The notes below the pieces were generated by a model, which saw only the letters and a program-made list of their open reading frames with translations, had not been told where the DNA came from and did not search any database. Both the position numbers and the translations under genes were made by a program. This document shows positions 48,607 to 61,370 of a DNA stretch of 64,000 bases, in pieces. This DNA comes from Guyanagaster necrorhizus. Lineage: Eukaryota > Basidiomycota > Agaricomycetes > Agaricales > Physalacriaceae. Every line of letters starts with the position of its first letter. Position 1 is the first letter of the stretch. The stretch covers positions 1,834,591 through 1,898,590 of the forward strand of contig NW_025064881.1 of assembly GCF_019112545.1 (NCBI RefSeq), read 5' to 3'.

Positions 48607-50146
48607 ATGGCCCCGAAACCTCGTGGAGCCCGTAAAGCGTCTACATCGTCCAGAGATGGTCCTTTTCTCACACATGTCGACAAGAATCTCAAGGCAATGC
48701 CGCCACCTCCAGATCCAGTCGTACCTAAGCGCATACTGGAGCAAGAGATGGAGGGTCTAAAGAGTTGCTTCAGGGTCAGGCCAATCTTACCTGATTGTCT
48801 TTATTCTCAGTTAAGTTTAATCAATAGAATACTATGGTAAAGATGGGACGACTGTATGCCTTTTATGCTGATACCCGCAGGCTGTAAGTCGTCGTGCTCC
48901 ATTTTTTTAAACTGGATTGACATGTCTATTTAGTGGAATTCGGAAGTATGCGCCTTATCCGCCGCGTTCTCTATCCGCATCATTAGGTCGGGAAATCGAG
49001 AATTATGATCAGCTTTGCGATTCTATGGAATCTCACTTGGAAAGTCATATTGGTTTCTTTACTATTGGTGACCAACTGAGACTGCGCCATTAGGTTCGAG
49101 CAATTGCTGTCCTTGAAAGAGATCTCCGACGTGAGGAACAGCGTTTAAAGGAAGCCGAAGAGGCAGCCTTAGCCAGCCAAGCACATTTAGAGGAGCCGAT
49201 ATTATCCCCTTCATCTAACCGACTCCCAATGCTACCACCTGACTCAGATTCCACTTTGCCTTCTGCAATGCCATCGAGCTCACCACCAATATCGTCAGTG
49301 ATGCAAGGACGCCGACCTTCAGCCATATCTATCTCATCCCTACAACGGCCTGCATTCCCACTTAAGCTCGACCTATCCTCTTCATCTCTTCGTATGTCCG
49401 CAGAAGAAGCTGCTTTCCTCTCCAATGGCCTTCATTCTCCTGTCACCCTCGCACCCAAATCCGCACGGCCACTTGACTATCCCGTCGAGCTGATGGCGGC
49501 GTTTACCTCTGAAATCCCAGCTGCACCTCCCAACCGGGAGTCAGCAAATAACACCATCGACTTGACCATAGAACCCACAGAGCGTGATGTAAACATAAAT
49601 ATGGACGGTGCCATTGGTAGCTCGGCAGATAAGCCAATTGAGCTCGACCTAGGCGATATGGACATGAGTGATCTATTCGGCGACAACAGTTCCAATGATG
49701 CGGTTGACAGCCTTTTCTCTCCCACTGTAGCGAACCCTGAGCTCGCAGCTGAGGGTGTCAAAGAGGAGCAGCATTTCTTGAACACGTTCGCTGCTGCCAA
49801 CGGAAGTGCTACAGAAGAAGAATTCTTCTCTTCCCTTAGCTCAAAACCGGAGAATGAGCAATCCAGCAGCTTGGAGATACCATCGGGAGATAGTGCAGGT
49901 CAAACTGCACCGTCACCAGGTACATTTCTGGCAAGTCTTACAGGATCTCAGCTCGAGAGCGGTAATGAAATGGCAACGTCAAGCGGTAGCTCCATTTCTA
50001 TGCCAGAAGGTCAGTTCAGTATGGAGAGCCTGGGTTACGGCTTTTTCGCTAACGATCAAGACTCGGGGGTTAACCTGGACGCTCTCTTGGCCATGGGAAA
50101 CGAAGGAGTGCCTGTACCCGATACGAAGGCCGAGTCTTCATCGTAG
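48607..50146 (+). CDS. Unknown acidic Ser-rich protein, probably nuclear
   Basis: Four exons (48607-48774, 48828-48883, 48934-49043, 49101-50146) give 459 residues. The first 110 residues are helical (LEQEMEGLKSCF, then GRLYAFYADTRRLGIRKY, then ENYDQLCDSMESHLETIAVL and a charged coiled coil). The rest is Ser/Pro/Asp-rich with short acidic-hydrophobic segments that resemble activation motifs (LGDMDMSDLFGDN, NLDALLAMG). The helical head plus activation-like tail suggests a transcription cofactor, but I cannot name the family. The third intron acceptor (49100) was chosen because the nearer AG breaks the frame. Confidence 0.65.
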
Positions 50147-51253
50147 ATGTTGTTATATCAGCTTATGTTAATTGTATTGTGGTAGCTATACATATAGTTT
50201 TATGCCTCAACCACCAACTAACGATATTGTTTAGCCACTAGTCATCAGAACATCCTGCTTTTTGAATAAATTCATGACACTGATGATCACCCGATAGTGA
50301 TACAAGGACATGAATGCATTCGTTACGTATATCTATGTATCAGCAGAAGGACAATCGTCCAATATATAATCGATACGATCTTTGCGCCAGGATGAATGGG
50401 AATAAAGGATGCCCGCCAACAACCGCGAAGATGCTGCCCGTTTCCTCTGTCGTTGCGACCAATGGATGATTCTTTGCCCATGGCGTCCACATAATGATCT
50501 CCCATCCACGCAGACGCGGCGCCCTCTCTCTCTCCGCTCGCCCTCTCAATGATCCTGCACAGAACCGGAGAGGTGGGGATAAGAGGACAACAAATGCCAG
50601 GGATGCCGAAACTAAAAACACAACAGCAACCAGAGAAGAAAAATGGAGCTAAAAGAATGTGTGTACGTATCATATGAATGAATACGGGAATGGTGATGAT
50701 AGCACAAGATGGTTGTTTATACGAGACGTAAAATTCCAGTACAGGCGCAAAGTGGCAATGGGGGAGGCAATTGTATGTACAGAATAAAAGAGGGAAAAAG
50801 CAACCAACCAGGTCTTTCGCTATAGGAGCGATAGCCCGACCGGCCTGAAAAGAAAACAGCGTCCGTGTTGGAAGTAATGGGGAAGCACCTTGCACGCTTG
50901 GTTAAATGGTTGAGGTAGTATTGAATAATGGCCGCACGTCTTGATTGAAACCGTCACAGCTTGTGCGAAGCACGAACAACGAACGAAGACGATAGCGGCA
51001 GATGGATGAATGAATGGAAGCCACATGTTCGGTGACTTGCGTAACCGGACGTGCCCCGACCGATAATAATGTCCGCCTGCCTACGCTCCTCGAAGCAACC
51101 TCAATCACGAGCGTCGATGTTAACTCAATGACGACCCGAAACCTCAAACCAGACCATATGACACCTGAGCAAAACACCGATACACCTGCCCTCCGCCCCC
51201 AATCTGCTCAGCTCACCGGGATCCAGAGCACCGAAGGACAATGGTGCGCTCAT
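50147..51253. other. 1.1-kb convergent gap
   Basis: It lies between the 3' ends of the unknown acidic protein (plus) and casein kinase I (minus). Frames here lack motifs. It is mostly untranslated 3' sequence; I see no RNA gene. Confidence 0.5.
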
Positions 51254-52512
51254 TTACCAAAGTTCAGCGTCACGTCCACGGCGTTGTTGTCCAACGGCTC
51301 CAGGCGCGCCTGACTGCAGCGCCTGACGGGTGTGAGAGCGCAGCCTGGAATCAAGTCTGACTTTGAGTTGATCATCGCCACATGAAGTCGGCCACTTACA
51401 TTCTGTCGTTCGCACGATGTTCATCATCTTCCTGAACAACCTTCCTTCGTCCAGCACCAGCCTTGGACGTCCCAGCCGAGTTGTCGTCCTGAGCTCCCCT
51501 CTGGACGCTCCAGTCAAAGACGTAATCATATTGATAACCTTCACGGACGAAAAGGTCACGGAATAGCTTGCGGAGGTAAGAGTAATCGGGTTTGTCATCG
51601 AAACGAAGTGCGCGGGTGTAGTTTAAAAAGATACCAAACTCGTTAGGGAATCCTCGGCACAATAAATCAGTAGGCGTGGTCATCTTCTTCTCCATGATGC
51701 GGTCATACTTCTGCTTCTTGGTGGCAGCCTTCAAACCTTGCCAAGGAAGAGCGCCACGAAGGAAGTACATGAGGACATAAGCCAGTGATTCCAGGTCGTC
51801 TCGACGAGACTGCTCTACTCCCAAGTGGGTGTTGATGGATGTGTAGCGGGCAGTGCCCGTCAAGTTCTTGTTCTCGCGGTAGGGAATGTGCAGATGGGTT
51901 TTGGGGTCTCTGAATTTCTTGGCTAGACCGAAATCGATGACGTTCACCTGATTTCCCCGTTTACCAATTCCCATGAGGAAATTGTCAGGCTTGATATCAC
52001 GATGAATAAAGTTACGCGAGTGAATGTATTCAATGCGCGATATCTGTGACGAGATATTAGCGAAATAGCCATGGAGGAAGGACCAAGAACTCACCAGCTG
52101 ATCAGCGAGCAGAAGAACGGTCTTCAGGCTGAACTTGCGGTTACAGAAGTTGAAAAGATCTTCCAAAGAAGGTCCTAGAAGATCGAGAACCATGGCATTA
52201 TAATCGCACTCAGTGCCGAACCATCTGACGAATGGTATACCGACACCGCCCGCAAGGGTCTTGTATACCTTAGATTCATATTCGAGTTGCGGATGCTTGG
52301 CCTTGACTGATTCAAGCTTGATGGCGACCTCCTCTCCTGAAATGATGTTGATCCCAAGATAACAGTCTCCTAAAGAAAAGACATCAGAAAGATAGACAAA
52401 GGAGAGACACAGGGCGCAGCGCACCAAATGAGCCGGAACCGATCTTTTTGCCTAGCCTATACTTCCCGCCGACCCGAAGGTCGAGTCTATGAGATCCCGA
52501 ATCAGCCATCAT
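51254..52512 (-). CDS. Casein kinase I
   Basis: Four exons (52512-52425, 52369-52095, 52043-51400, 51344-51254) give 365 residues. Kinase motifs are complete: [13 protein letters not shown] (glycine loop split by intron 1), VAIKLES (lysine), [10 protein letters not shown] (catalytic loop), [10 protein letters not shown] (DFG) and [20 protein letters not shown], the CK1 signature without APE. The C-terminal tail is short and basic with no Cys-Cys prenylation signal, which favours a soluble Hrr25/CK1-delta type over the membrane-bound Yck type. It probably acts in DNA repair, vesicle traffic or ribosome maturation. Two adjacent ATGs (52512, 52509) are possible starts. Confidence 0.95.
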
Positions 52513-54594
52513 AAACTGGAGTCAAATGAATCACTAGGAGAAAAAGAAATGAGCCAAGGGTGTTGGAAGAGGAGAGAAAGGAGGGATGACGAATCACCAC
52601 CAGCTGAAAAGGTGGCAGATGAAAGATGACGATTAACCATGCCACCTGGCCCTTTATACGATGCAGCCTGTATAGCACACTGGAGAAGTAGCTGTAATGC
52701 CTGCCTCATCTGGCGAGGAAGAGGTGAGGTAACCACGACGTTGACAGAGATGGTTCGACGACCTGTTGCCGGGCGAACAACGAAACGAGAACAGAACCGC
52801 AATGGGACTTACCAGATAGAAAGAGAAAATTAAAAAACCGGAATCACAGGGCGTAAAATGGCAGTGATGTAGGACGTTAGATGGGGAGACGTTGGACAAG
52901 AGGGTACAGCCTTCGCACATATTTCGGAGATTAAAATATTCAGACCCCGAAAGGGTTGGGAAGCCTTTATCCGAGTCGGTTTCTCATCATTCCATTCCGT
53001 GATAGTTCGGATGCACCTCTGTTGTCCTGCTCATCGAATTTTCTCATTTCCTCTGAGAAGCTTCAAATGGTCAAATGGTCAAAGGATACTTCTTTACTTT
53101 CCCCCACCAAAATGCGTACCGGTACTGGGTATTGGCCGTATCCGGCTCTTGTTCCTTTTCCTGACCCCGGCGATCCCATTTCTCACCATAAAAACATGGC
53201 CCAAATTCTGATGTGAGGTGTCATGGCATAACGTGCCCAGGTTCTACCCCTTCGGCCATGCTGGATCTCGCTATAGGTTCTGATAGCGGCACTACTAGTA
53301 ACGGCATCTTCGCCAAGTCAAAACCCAACTCGATCAAGGCTGCTCTGTAGCGCCCCGGATGTACGCTATCAGCATGGCCCCAGTCTGATCCACCTAATAT
53401 AACGTCTGTGTCCCGTTCTTAACGCCCGTTACAGCAAGGGGACCATGCCTACTGGATGTGATACACAGTTTTTCACTTACTCGACAAAGCGCATGCAGGA
53501 CGCTGTGGCGTTCTATGTACTCTGTCGGATCAGGTGCCTAGGCGTCATCATAATCAATCTGGGGGTCTGACATGGAACGTGATAGTAAATGGATATGCTA
53601 TCTCGTTCGCTGTGGCTAGGATGGGGACTTTGGGAACAGGTTTGCGTCACATCAGGGCCGGCACTCCTGGTAAGCAACTGTTTCGGGTCAATCAAAAACT
53701 GACGAAAATGGGTGGATAACAGCAAAATTTTGTCCTTGAGCACAGCAAGATCCGTCGGCTTTACCATTAAGTAATGCCGATGCATTTCGTTGTGGACGAA
53801 AGCCTAGTCAAATTTTTATCCATATTCCAATCATTTTCCGCTGCCTTTTGAGCAGTGCCAACTAGTCAGCTACTTATTAGCAGTACGATTTGATATATCA
53901 GGATGCGATAAGTGTTCCGATGGCCGAGGATAGGATCTTTTCGCCCCCAATACGTCTACTCCTACCGGCTCCAACCATCATAACACAACGGCCTTCTCCT
54001 TCTGAAGCCCCACGCTTCGCCCGGAACACTAAGAAGCCACGAGCATGATACGTGGACCAAGTTCTGTTAATAGTTATCAATGACTACCCGCCCATCTACC
54101 TGGAGCTGAAGCCTGGACGCTTCAACTAAGAGGGGCTCCATGTTCTGCGCAGTTCGCCAAAGCCGTTTTTCCAAATTCGATCTGAGGACGATCGCGACAA
54201 TTCAAATGTTAGCCAATATCATTTCGAAATCTAACGTCCAGTAACACAGATACATAAGCCTCGTAGCTGAATCTTTCAACTTGAGTAGACACATTTTCAG
54301 AGAAATATAGTATAAACTCTTTGCGAGAAGCGACGCTGTAGATCTCTGCAATAATGTCCACTTCTACAATCCGATCGTGGAGCAGCTGCCACGTGGGATT
54401 GCGAAATATTTATTGCCTTGGTTGTATCCGGTCGCATCTTTCATTCCTTTCTCATCTCCAGCACGCCACCGCCTCCTCGTTTCACCCCCATCCCTCACTT
54501 TCCTTGCAGGCCAATATCTGGCTGTCCGTTCCCTTCTGCACTGTTGCGTCTCTTCTTTTAACGTCCAGCGCTTTCTTTGCCTTCAGCTTGGAAA
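52513..54594. promoter_or_regulatory. 2.1-kb divergent gap between casein kinase I and chitin synthase
   Basis: No coding region is supported. A TATA box (TATAAACT, about 54310-54317) lies upstream of the chitin synthase gene. An upstream ATG at 54354 opens a frame to 54647 that overlaps the chitin synthase start in another register, so it may act as a regulatory upstream ORF unless a leader intron removes it. The remaining sequence at 52930-54300 shows only short frames. Confidence 0.5.
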
Positions 54595-57500
54595 ATGGTT
54601 TACCGTCAAAATCACGATCCCTATTATTCGCACACAAACAATTATAACAGTTACAACCAATACAGCAACACTGGTGTTGTTGACTACCCGTCATCTCAAG
54701 GATACAATGAATATGATACTCAAGGCAACTGGGATAGCAAGTCTACCAAGTCCTTCCAGAGCAGCCATGCCGGTTCACAAGCTCACTTGAATCCTTATGA
54801 GATGAGCCAGGTCTCTTCTCCTCCAGTACCACCCATGCCTTATCAGCAGCAGCAAAACTATCCTCCAATACATCGTCCTGGGATGTACCACCAGACTAGC
54901 AGTGCTGGGTATTCAATTGCTAGGGAGAAGATACTGAAACGGCGTTCCGTTAGACAAGTTGAGCTCTTCCAGGGGAATCTTGTCCTCGACATGGACGTCC
55001 CGACTCGACTCGTTCCCCCAGGCAAGGAACATGAAGAGGAGATGACCAAAATGCGCTATACCGCCGCCACCTGCGATCCCGATGATTTCATGAAGTCCCG
55101 CTATTCTCTCCGACCGTACTTGTATGGCCGTCATACGGAGCTTTTTATTGTGATGACCATGTACAACGAGGACGAGATACTATTTGTGAAAACTATGAAT
55201 GCGTAAGTCATTCGCGAGATTCGGAAATGCGAAACTCACGTTGCACCACAGCGTGCTCAAAAACATTGCCCATCTTTGCGGCCGCAGCAGGTCGAGCACA
55301 TGGGGTCCTGAAGGCTGGAAAAAGGTCGTGGTTTGCGTAGTCTCAGACGGACGGAACAAGGTCAACAAACGAACATTGCAAGTACTCAGCTTGGTCAGTC
55401 AAATTCATATGATCTTTCATTCTTCACTGATCCGTGTTTCAAAATGCAAGATGGGGGTCTATCAAGAAGGTATTGCAAAAGATTCGGTCGCAGGAAAGGA
55501 CGTCACAGCCCACATCTTCGAGTACACGACAAGTGCTATTGTTACATCTACTGGTGAGGTGTCGCAAGGCCCTTGCCCCGTCCAAATTTTGTTTTGCCTC
55601 AAGGAACAAAATAAGAAAAAACTCAACAGTCACCGATGGTTCTTTAATGCGTTCGGACCACTCATCAAGCCCAATGGTGCGTGCGCGAGTTTTTCCGGAG
55701 AATGTCTCACCTCATGTTTTCTTTCCAGTCTGTGTGCTTCTGGATGTCGGAACGAAGCCCACGGGGACTTCAATCTATGAGCTCTGGAAGTGTTTCGACA
55801 AACACGACTACGTAGGTGGAGCCTGCGGAGAGTACGTTTTTACGTTCTGATTTGTGTTAATGCCGTAGCTCATATTCGATTAGAATATGCGTAGATACTG
55901 GGAGAGCTTGCTCGCTCCTACTGACAAATCCCCTCGCAGCCTCTCAGAATTTTGAATACAAAATGTCCAACATTCTCGATAAGCCCCTTGAGGTATGCGT
56001 TCACCCTATTATCATCATATAAACGTCTGATACCATTTTCCAGAGCATTTTCGGCTACATTAGCGTCCTTCCTGGCGCCTTCAGTGCATACAAATACAAG
56101 GCCCTTCTTAACGGCCCCGATGGCAAGGGTCCTCTTGCTTCGTATTTCAAAGGCGAGTCCATGCACGGCGGAGGTAGTAATGCCGGTCTGTTTGAAAGGA
56201 ATATGTACCTCGCCGAAGATCGTATCCTCTGTTTCGAGATCGTCACCAAGAAACATGAAGGCTGGATGCAAGTCACTTCTTGATCGTAATTGCGCATCCG
56301 ACTTACCAAATGATTTCTTCAGGTTGAAGTATGTGAAGAGCGCAAAGGCAGCTACCGATGTTCCCACTACTGTCAGTCCGGAAGCAGAATTCAATTAAAT
56401 GGGTCACTGATGGAATTTGTTCGTATCAGGTTCCGGAGTTCATCTCGCAGCGCCGTCGATGGTTGAACGGTTCATTGTTTGCTTCGATCCATGCAACAGT
56501 GTTCTTTTGGAGGATATTCACATCTGGTCAGAACTTCATCAGGAAGTTTATTCTATTTGTCAGTAGCTTCGTCTCCTCTGGGATTAATTTTGGCCAACCT
56601 GTTACAGCTGGAGTTTATCTATAATGCCGTTCAGCTGGTCTTTACTTGGACATCGTTGGCAAATTTCTACTTAGCATTCTTCTTCGTATGTTGTTTCTAT
56701 TTTTGCTCGGACATCTGCGTTGATCGCATTTGTAGTTGGTCTCATCAGCAACATCAGACACTTCGACAGATGCGTTCAACTTCCTCGGTGGCAACGCTGG
56801 GAAAACTGTGTTTGAAGTTTTCTTGAAATTGTACATCGCTCTTCTATTCGTGATTCTGGTCTGCTCCCTGGGTAATCGGCCACAGGTGTGCATCTATCTC
56901 ACTAAAGGCGCCGGCCCATCCTGAAAGCGCGTCTAGGGCTCCAAATGGACATATACTTTGGCTATCTTACTTTTCGGATTGTGTAATGTCATCACGGTGT
57001 GGTGCGCTGCTTGGACGGTGTATCTTGCCGTTCCGCACACCGTGGAAGGTTGGAAAGACTTCCCAGAGTATGTTATCGTGCAGGCGGCCTGTTTTTTATG
57101 GTGCTGAATGATGTGGTAGATTGGTAAAAACCACGCCTGCTCTCCAAGACATTGTTATCTCCCTAGCGGCAACTTACGGATTGTATTTCATCAGCTCGTT
57201 CATGCACTTTGAGCCATGGCACATGTTCACAAGTTTCATCCAATACATGTTTCTCCTTCCGTCTTGTATGTTATGTCGCCCCTAGTATATCCTTTTGCTG
57301 ATGGAAGTTTCTTCCTATTAGATGTCAACATTCTCAGTAAGACTGCTTTACTTCCTTGTGTTTGTCGTGCTAACTTTTACTACCTAGTGATGTATGCCAT
57401 GTGCAACCTTCACGATGTCACCTGGGGTACTAAAGGTGATGATGGTTCGCACAAGGACCTTGGCGGCGCCAAGAAAGTGAAAGGTGAAGGCGGGAAAGAG

Positions 57501-57969
57501 ATGATGGAAGTGGAGATTCCGACGGCTCGGGAAGATGTCGATCAACTATGGATGGCGGCGAGGAATTCGTTGAAAGTCAAACCGCAAGACGAGAAAGAAC
57601 ATCGAGACGCTACAACAAAACAAGCTGATCACGACAGGAACAGCAGAACGAATGTTGTGCTTGCTTGGGTGGGCTCAAACATGTAAGCGATGCTTCTGCA
57701 CAAAGGGTTAACCACTAATAAGGTCTAGGGTCATGATTGTTGTGTTCACTTCGACGGCGTTCACGAACTGGGTTGCGAAGCATGTTGAAACGGAGGACGA
57801 TGCCGCCTTCAATCCGTATCTGACCTTCTTATTCATTGCGCTGTAAGTTTTCTTTAATTCCAATGGGAATCCGCTTATACATCTGCGTATTCTGTACAGC
57901 GCTGGTCTGTCTGCTGTACGTTTCACAGGGTCCCTCCTATACCTCATATTCCGCCTATTTGGACATTAG
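54595..57969 (+). CDS. Chitin synthase (division 1)
   Basis: Sixteen exons (54595-55202, 55252-55393, 55451-55676, 55729-55831, 55884-55992, 56044-56267, 56323-56371, 56430-56558, 56608-56685, 56736-56885, 56937-57067, 57120-57265, 57322-57336, 57388-57682, 57729-57842, 57900-57969) give 862 residues. An N-terminal Tyr/Ser/Gln-rich tail precedes the synthase core: [56 protein letters not shown] and QRRRWLNGS (product-binding motif). Multiple membrane helices follow. It polymerises UDP-GlcNAc into cell-wall chitin at the plasma membrane. Intron 6 uses a GC donor (AT|GCAAGT at 56268) and exon 13 is only 15 bases. Confidence 0.96.
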
Positions 57970-58404
57970 TCCTTTCGTTTTCATTTTGTCACGCAGACTG
58001 CCAGCAGCGGCCGGGCTTTTATGCATGTATTTTCGCGCTACATCTTGGAAAGGAATGTTTTTTTTGTGTATGTACAGCTACAAATATACCCTTTAGTTCC
58101 TAGCGCTTCGCCTGGATAATATCCATCTAGATATTAAGGTGGGGTGGGCTCTTTTTTTCCCGGATAATTTGTTTCCATAGTAATCAAGAGACGCAGTTCA
58201 CACAATTTCTGCTAACCGCGCGTTCAGGGCAAAATCTGTCGACTGTCGGCGTAGGGACAAGGCACCTCTCTGCATAATAAACTATTTAGGTGAACAGACT
58301 ACTGAAGCGAAAAATACATGAACGGTGCTACAGTATATTAATTTTGGGATGATGGTGTGATGTCATGAAGAGGACAAACAAAACGTTCTCACGGTCTCTT
58401 TCCT
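57970..58404. other. Gap between chitin synthase and Ser-rich unknown
   Basis: Chitin synthase 3' region and upstream region of the next plus-strand gene. No further gene seen. Confidence 0.5.
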
Positions 58405-61016
58405 ATGTCCAGGAAGTGGGCGGAGGCCAAAACTCCTTTGACCCCCGACCGGCTCGCAAAGATCGCCAATGCGCTCGGTGTCTCGACACCCGTTCCTTCG
58501 TCGTCGTCAAGGACGCCGCCCTCGACGAGCAAGTATCTTATTCATGTCGTTCCCCCTCTCAATCTACCCCATCTCAACAACAGCCTCAGCTCGCCGCCGC
58601 CACCTTCCGCCTCTGGGTACCATACCCATTTTCGACGGGGTACGTTGTTGCCAGTGCATCCAACATTACAACTGCAGCTCGCGGCCATTGCTCGCGAATA
58701 TGCCTTGCCGTCAACGGCGGGTGTTATTTTGTATCTCTTCAATGACAACGAGGATGCTGGCCCCCGTATTTCCGACGATATCTGGAAGCACTTATGGTCG
58801 CGCATCTGGAAGGCAGAATTTGCTCCAGATACACCCCAAAAATTGCCTGTGCTCACTCTCGGGAGTCCCCGCACAGACCAGCTTGCTTCATCCACGACCT
58901 CTTCTTCCTCTCTGTCCATTCCAATCATAGCGAAGGTCGAGTTTGACATTGACCTCCGTTCTGCCCCATGGTTTAATCCATGGATAACAAGCAGGAACTT
59001 AAACTATAATAAACGGGTGGAGAATAAAAATTCACCTGTTCCATTATCTTTGCCACAGTTACCTCAGTCCGAGTCACAGCTCGAGGATGAGGAGGAAATC
59101 AATCTTCGACTGGCCCCTACCATGTATAGAAAAAACATTCCGTCGCCCCTAGTACTTGGACCTTCAAACACCAATGCGACTAACTCGTCTTCTAGTCTAC
59201 CAAGCAGCGCTACCAGCTTACCTTATCTTCGACATCAAGACGAGTCCGACGAGGATACCGAAATAGATGATGATAGCGTGCCTACCAGTGGAAAACGTGG
59301 GGGAGGTATTTATGATGATCTCGAGCTCGACTTTGACGAGTCATTCGAGGAGGATACGAAGGAGAGTCAATACCTTTTGACGGCTAAATTGGACGAAATT
59401 GAGAAAGTACGTTAGCAGAATATTTTGTCCATTGCGCATTCTCTAATAATGTTCAGAATCTCGCTCAGTTCTCACCTCGGGTATTGCAACTTGAGCTCCA
59501 AGAAGACCAAGCAAAATCACCCTTACGAACGTGTGTAATGACCGAACCCTTCCTCTATTCCGCTCTAAGAATATGTTTCCACAGCGAAGTATCCATCGCA
59601 AGTCCGAAACAGCCATCCGGGACATGGCCATCTGTTCCCTTCCAATCCTTGCACTCGGTGATCATACAACCAATATTGTCTAATAATAATAATCCTTCGC
59701 CTCCCCAGCTTGCCCTAAATGGCGTCACCACCTCTGCTCCACAATCCTTTAATCCCACATCTTTATCTACCGCTTCTTCGGAAACAATTCGGAGAAAGCA
59801 AATGGAGGAGGAAGAGTCAGAACAACTCGTACCGGAACAATATCCCCGTTATACTCCCCAGATCAACGGAAGCTTCAAAGACGCCATAATACCACTGTCC
59901 CCCGATCCGTTCGGGCGATATCCATCCACACCTACACCCTCTGCAGATAGCAGAGGATCTACGTATTGGGACGATAGCAGCACAGCTGTAGATGAGTCCA
60001 TCACTACGTCTAGTAGATTTTCGGCGGATTCAGCGAAAGACCATACTTTAACCAACAGAGCGACCATGATGAGCGTAAAGAGCATTAAAAAACTTTGGCG
60101 GCGAAGTAACAAGCAGAGCGTCAGCTCTATTAACATGCCTCAACCACCCCCAGCGCAACAAGGACATATCTCACCACAGATGCCCGGGCCGACGGTACTT
60201 TCTGCTCAGGTTACTGGAACTTCACCTTCTATCTCAAACGGAGCTTCAGCTCATCGACAAAGCAGTAGTAGCAGCAGTCGAAACAGTGTGGGTGTCGTTC
60301 GACCTCCTCCCATTCGCATGTCATCCTCCCAGACGTCATCATCTAGATCTTCTTCCTCCCGCCCAATACGTCCATCTCGTCCCCCATCACTCCACAATTT
60401 TGATATTCCTGGCATGTCGGCCCCTACTCCTGCCATGTTTCCACAGCACATTGTCAGCCTCGACAGACATCGGTTCGATCAGGAGAGTCCATACCCCAAT
60501 CCGACAAGGAGGGCTCGAGCCCAATTGAGCGAGAATGGCAAAGTTTCACCGACACTTGCGTCAGGAAAATCGATACCGACCAGTCAGTCGGGGAAAAGCT
60601 CTCCTACACCTCTGCCCCAAACCGAAACACAGCGAAACAGCGTTCGAAGGAGTATATTGAAATGGAAGAACGCAACATCAGGTGGAGGGTCGAGCGCGAG
60701 GCGGCCGAGTGTCAGTATACTGAGCGTTAATGTAGAACCGCGGCCGGGTATTGAGAAGATGCCTCCAAGTCCTCGAATACCGGATGAATTCTTACAGCAC
60801 CAGCAGCATTCGAGACTACCAAGCGTGGCGAAATCGATAACGAGCGTTGCTCCTAGTATGACGAAGAGTATCTCGAGCCAAAGTTCGAGGTACTCGGATG
60901 ACGAGGGACGAGGAGCGAGTATAGACGACCAGTTCGAGATCGTCTCGCCGAAGATGACCCCTGGTAGTCTGACATACCCATATACCACATTGGATCAGCG
61001 AGACACATCGCAGTGA
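58405..61016 (+). CDS. Unknown Ser/Pro-rich protein
   Basis: Three exons (58405-59406, 59457-59530, 59585-61016) give 835 residues. Leaving in the 54-base intron 59531-59584 also keeps the frame and gives 853. The first 190 residues look ordered (AKIANALGV, then an LYLFNDNEDAG to W-K-H-L-W-S-R-I-W segment and VEFDIDL). A strongly acidic patch (about 265-330) and a very long Ser/Pro-rich tail follow, with a short basic motif (SVKSIKKLWRRSNKQS). I recognise no family. The layout suggests a cytoskeletal or signalling scaffold, but nothing in the sequence settles it. Confidence 0.65.
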
Positions 61017-61370
61017 TGATAACGAGCCGATTTTACATTATATTATGTTGATTTATATATCTGACGACGCTTTCTGCATTTAATTTGTAGCCTCTGATGT
61101 TGTGTGTTATAATAATGCGTGGATGAAATGTAGATATGATGTAATCTATCAATGTCATTGATTTGAGGTAGTAAAGAGAGCAATGCGCGCGCTTGAAAGC
61201 TGATGTCGGGCGCCCTTCATCCCGGCGCGGAGCCCCTGTGGCTGTGATGTCATATCGATTACTGCGATTGATTGCCAAGCTAAAGCCAAGCCTCAATCCA
61301 ACCTCGGTCAACCTTGCGATTCGGTCAACGTTCACTACGTAAGAACTTGTCTTTCCTAACCTTCACCATC
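61017..61370. other. Gap between Ser-rich unknown and HET-C
   Basis: 3' region of the previous gene and upstream region of HET-C. No TATA box is evident close to the start. Confidence 0.5.

Noticed and set aside
50323..50895. 190-codon minus-strand frame with hydrophobic stretches
   Set aside because: It lies in the 3' region of casein kinase I, lacks known motifs and has no downstream exon.
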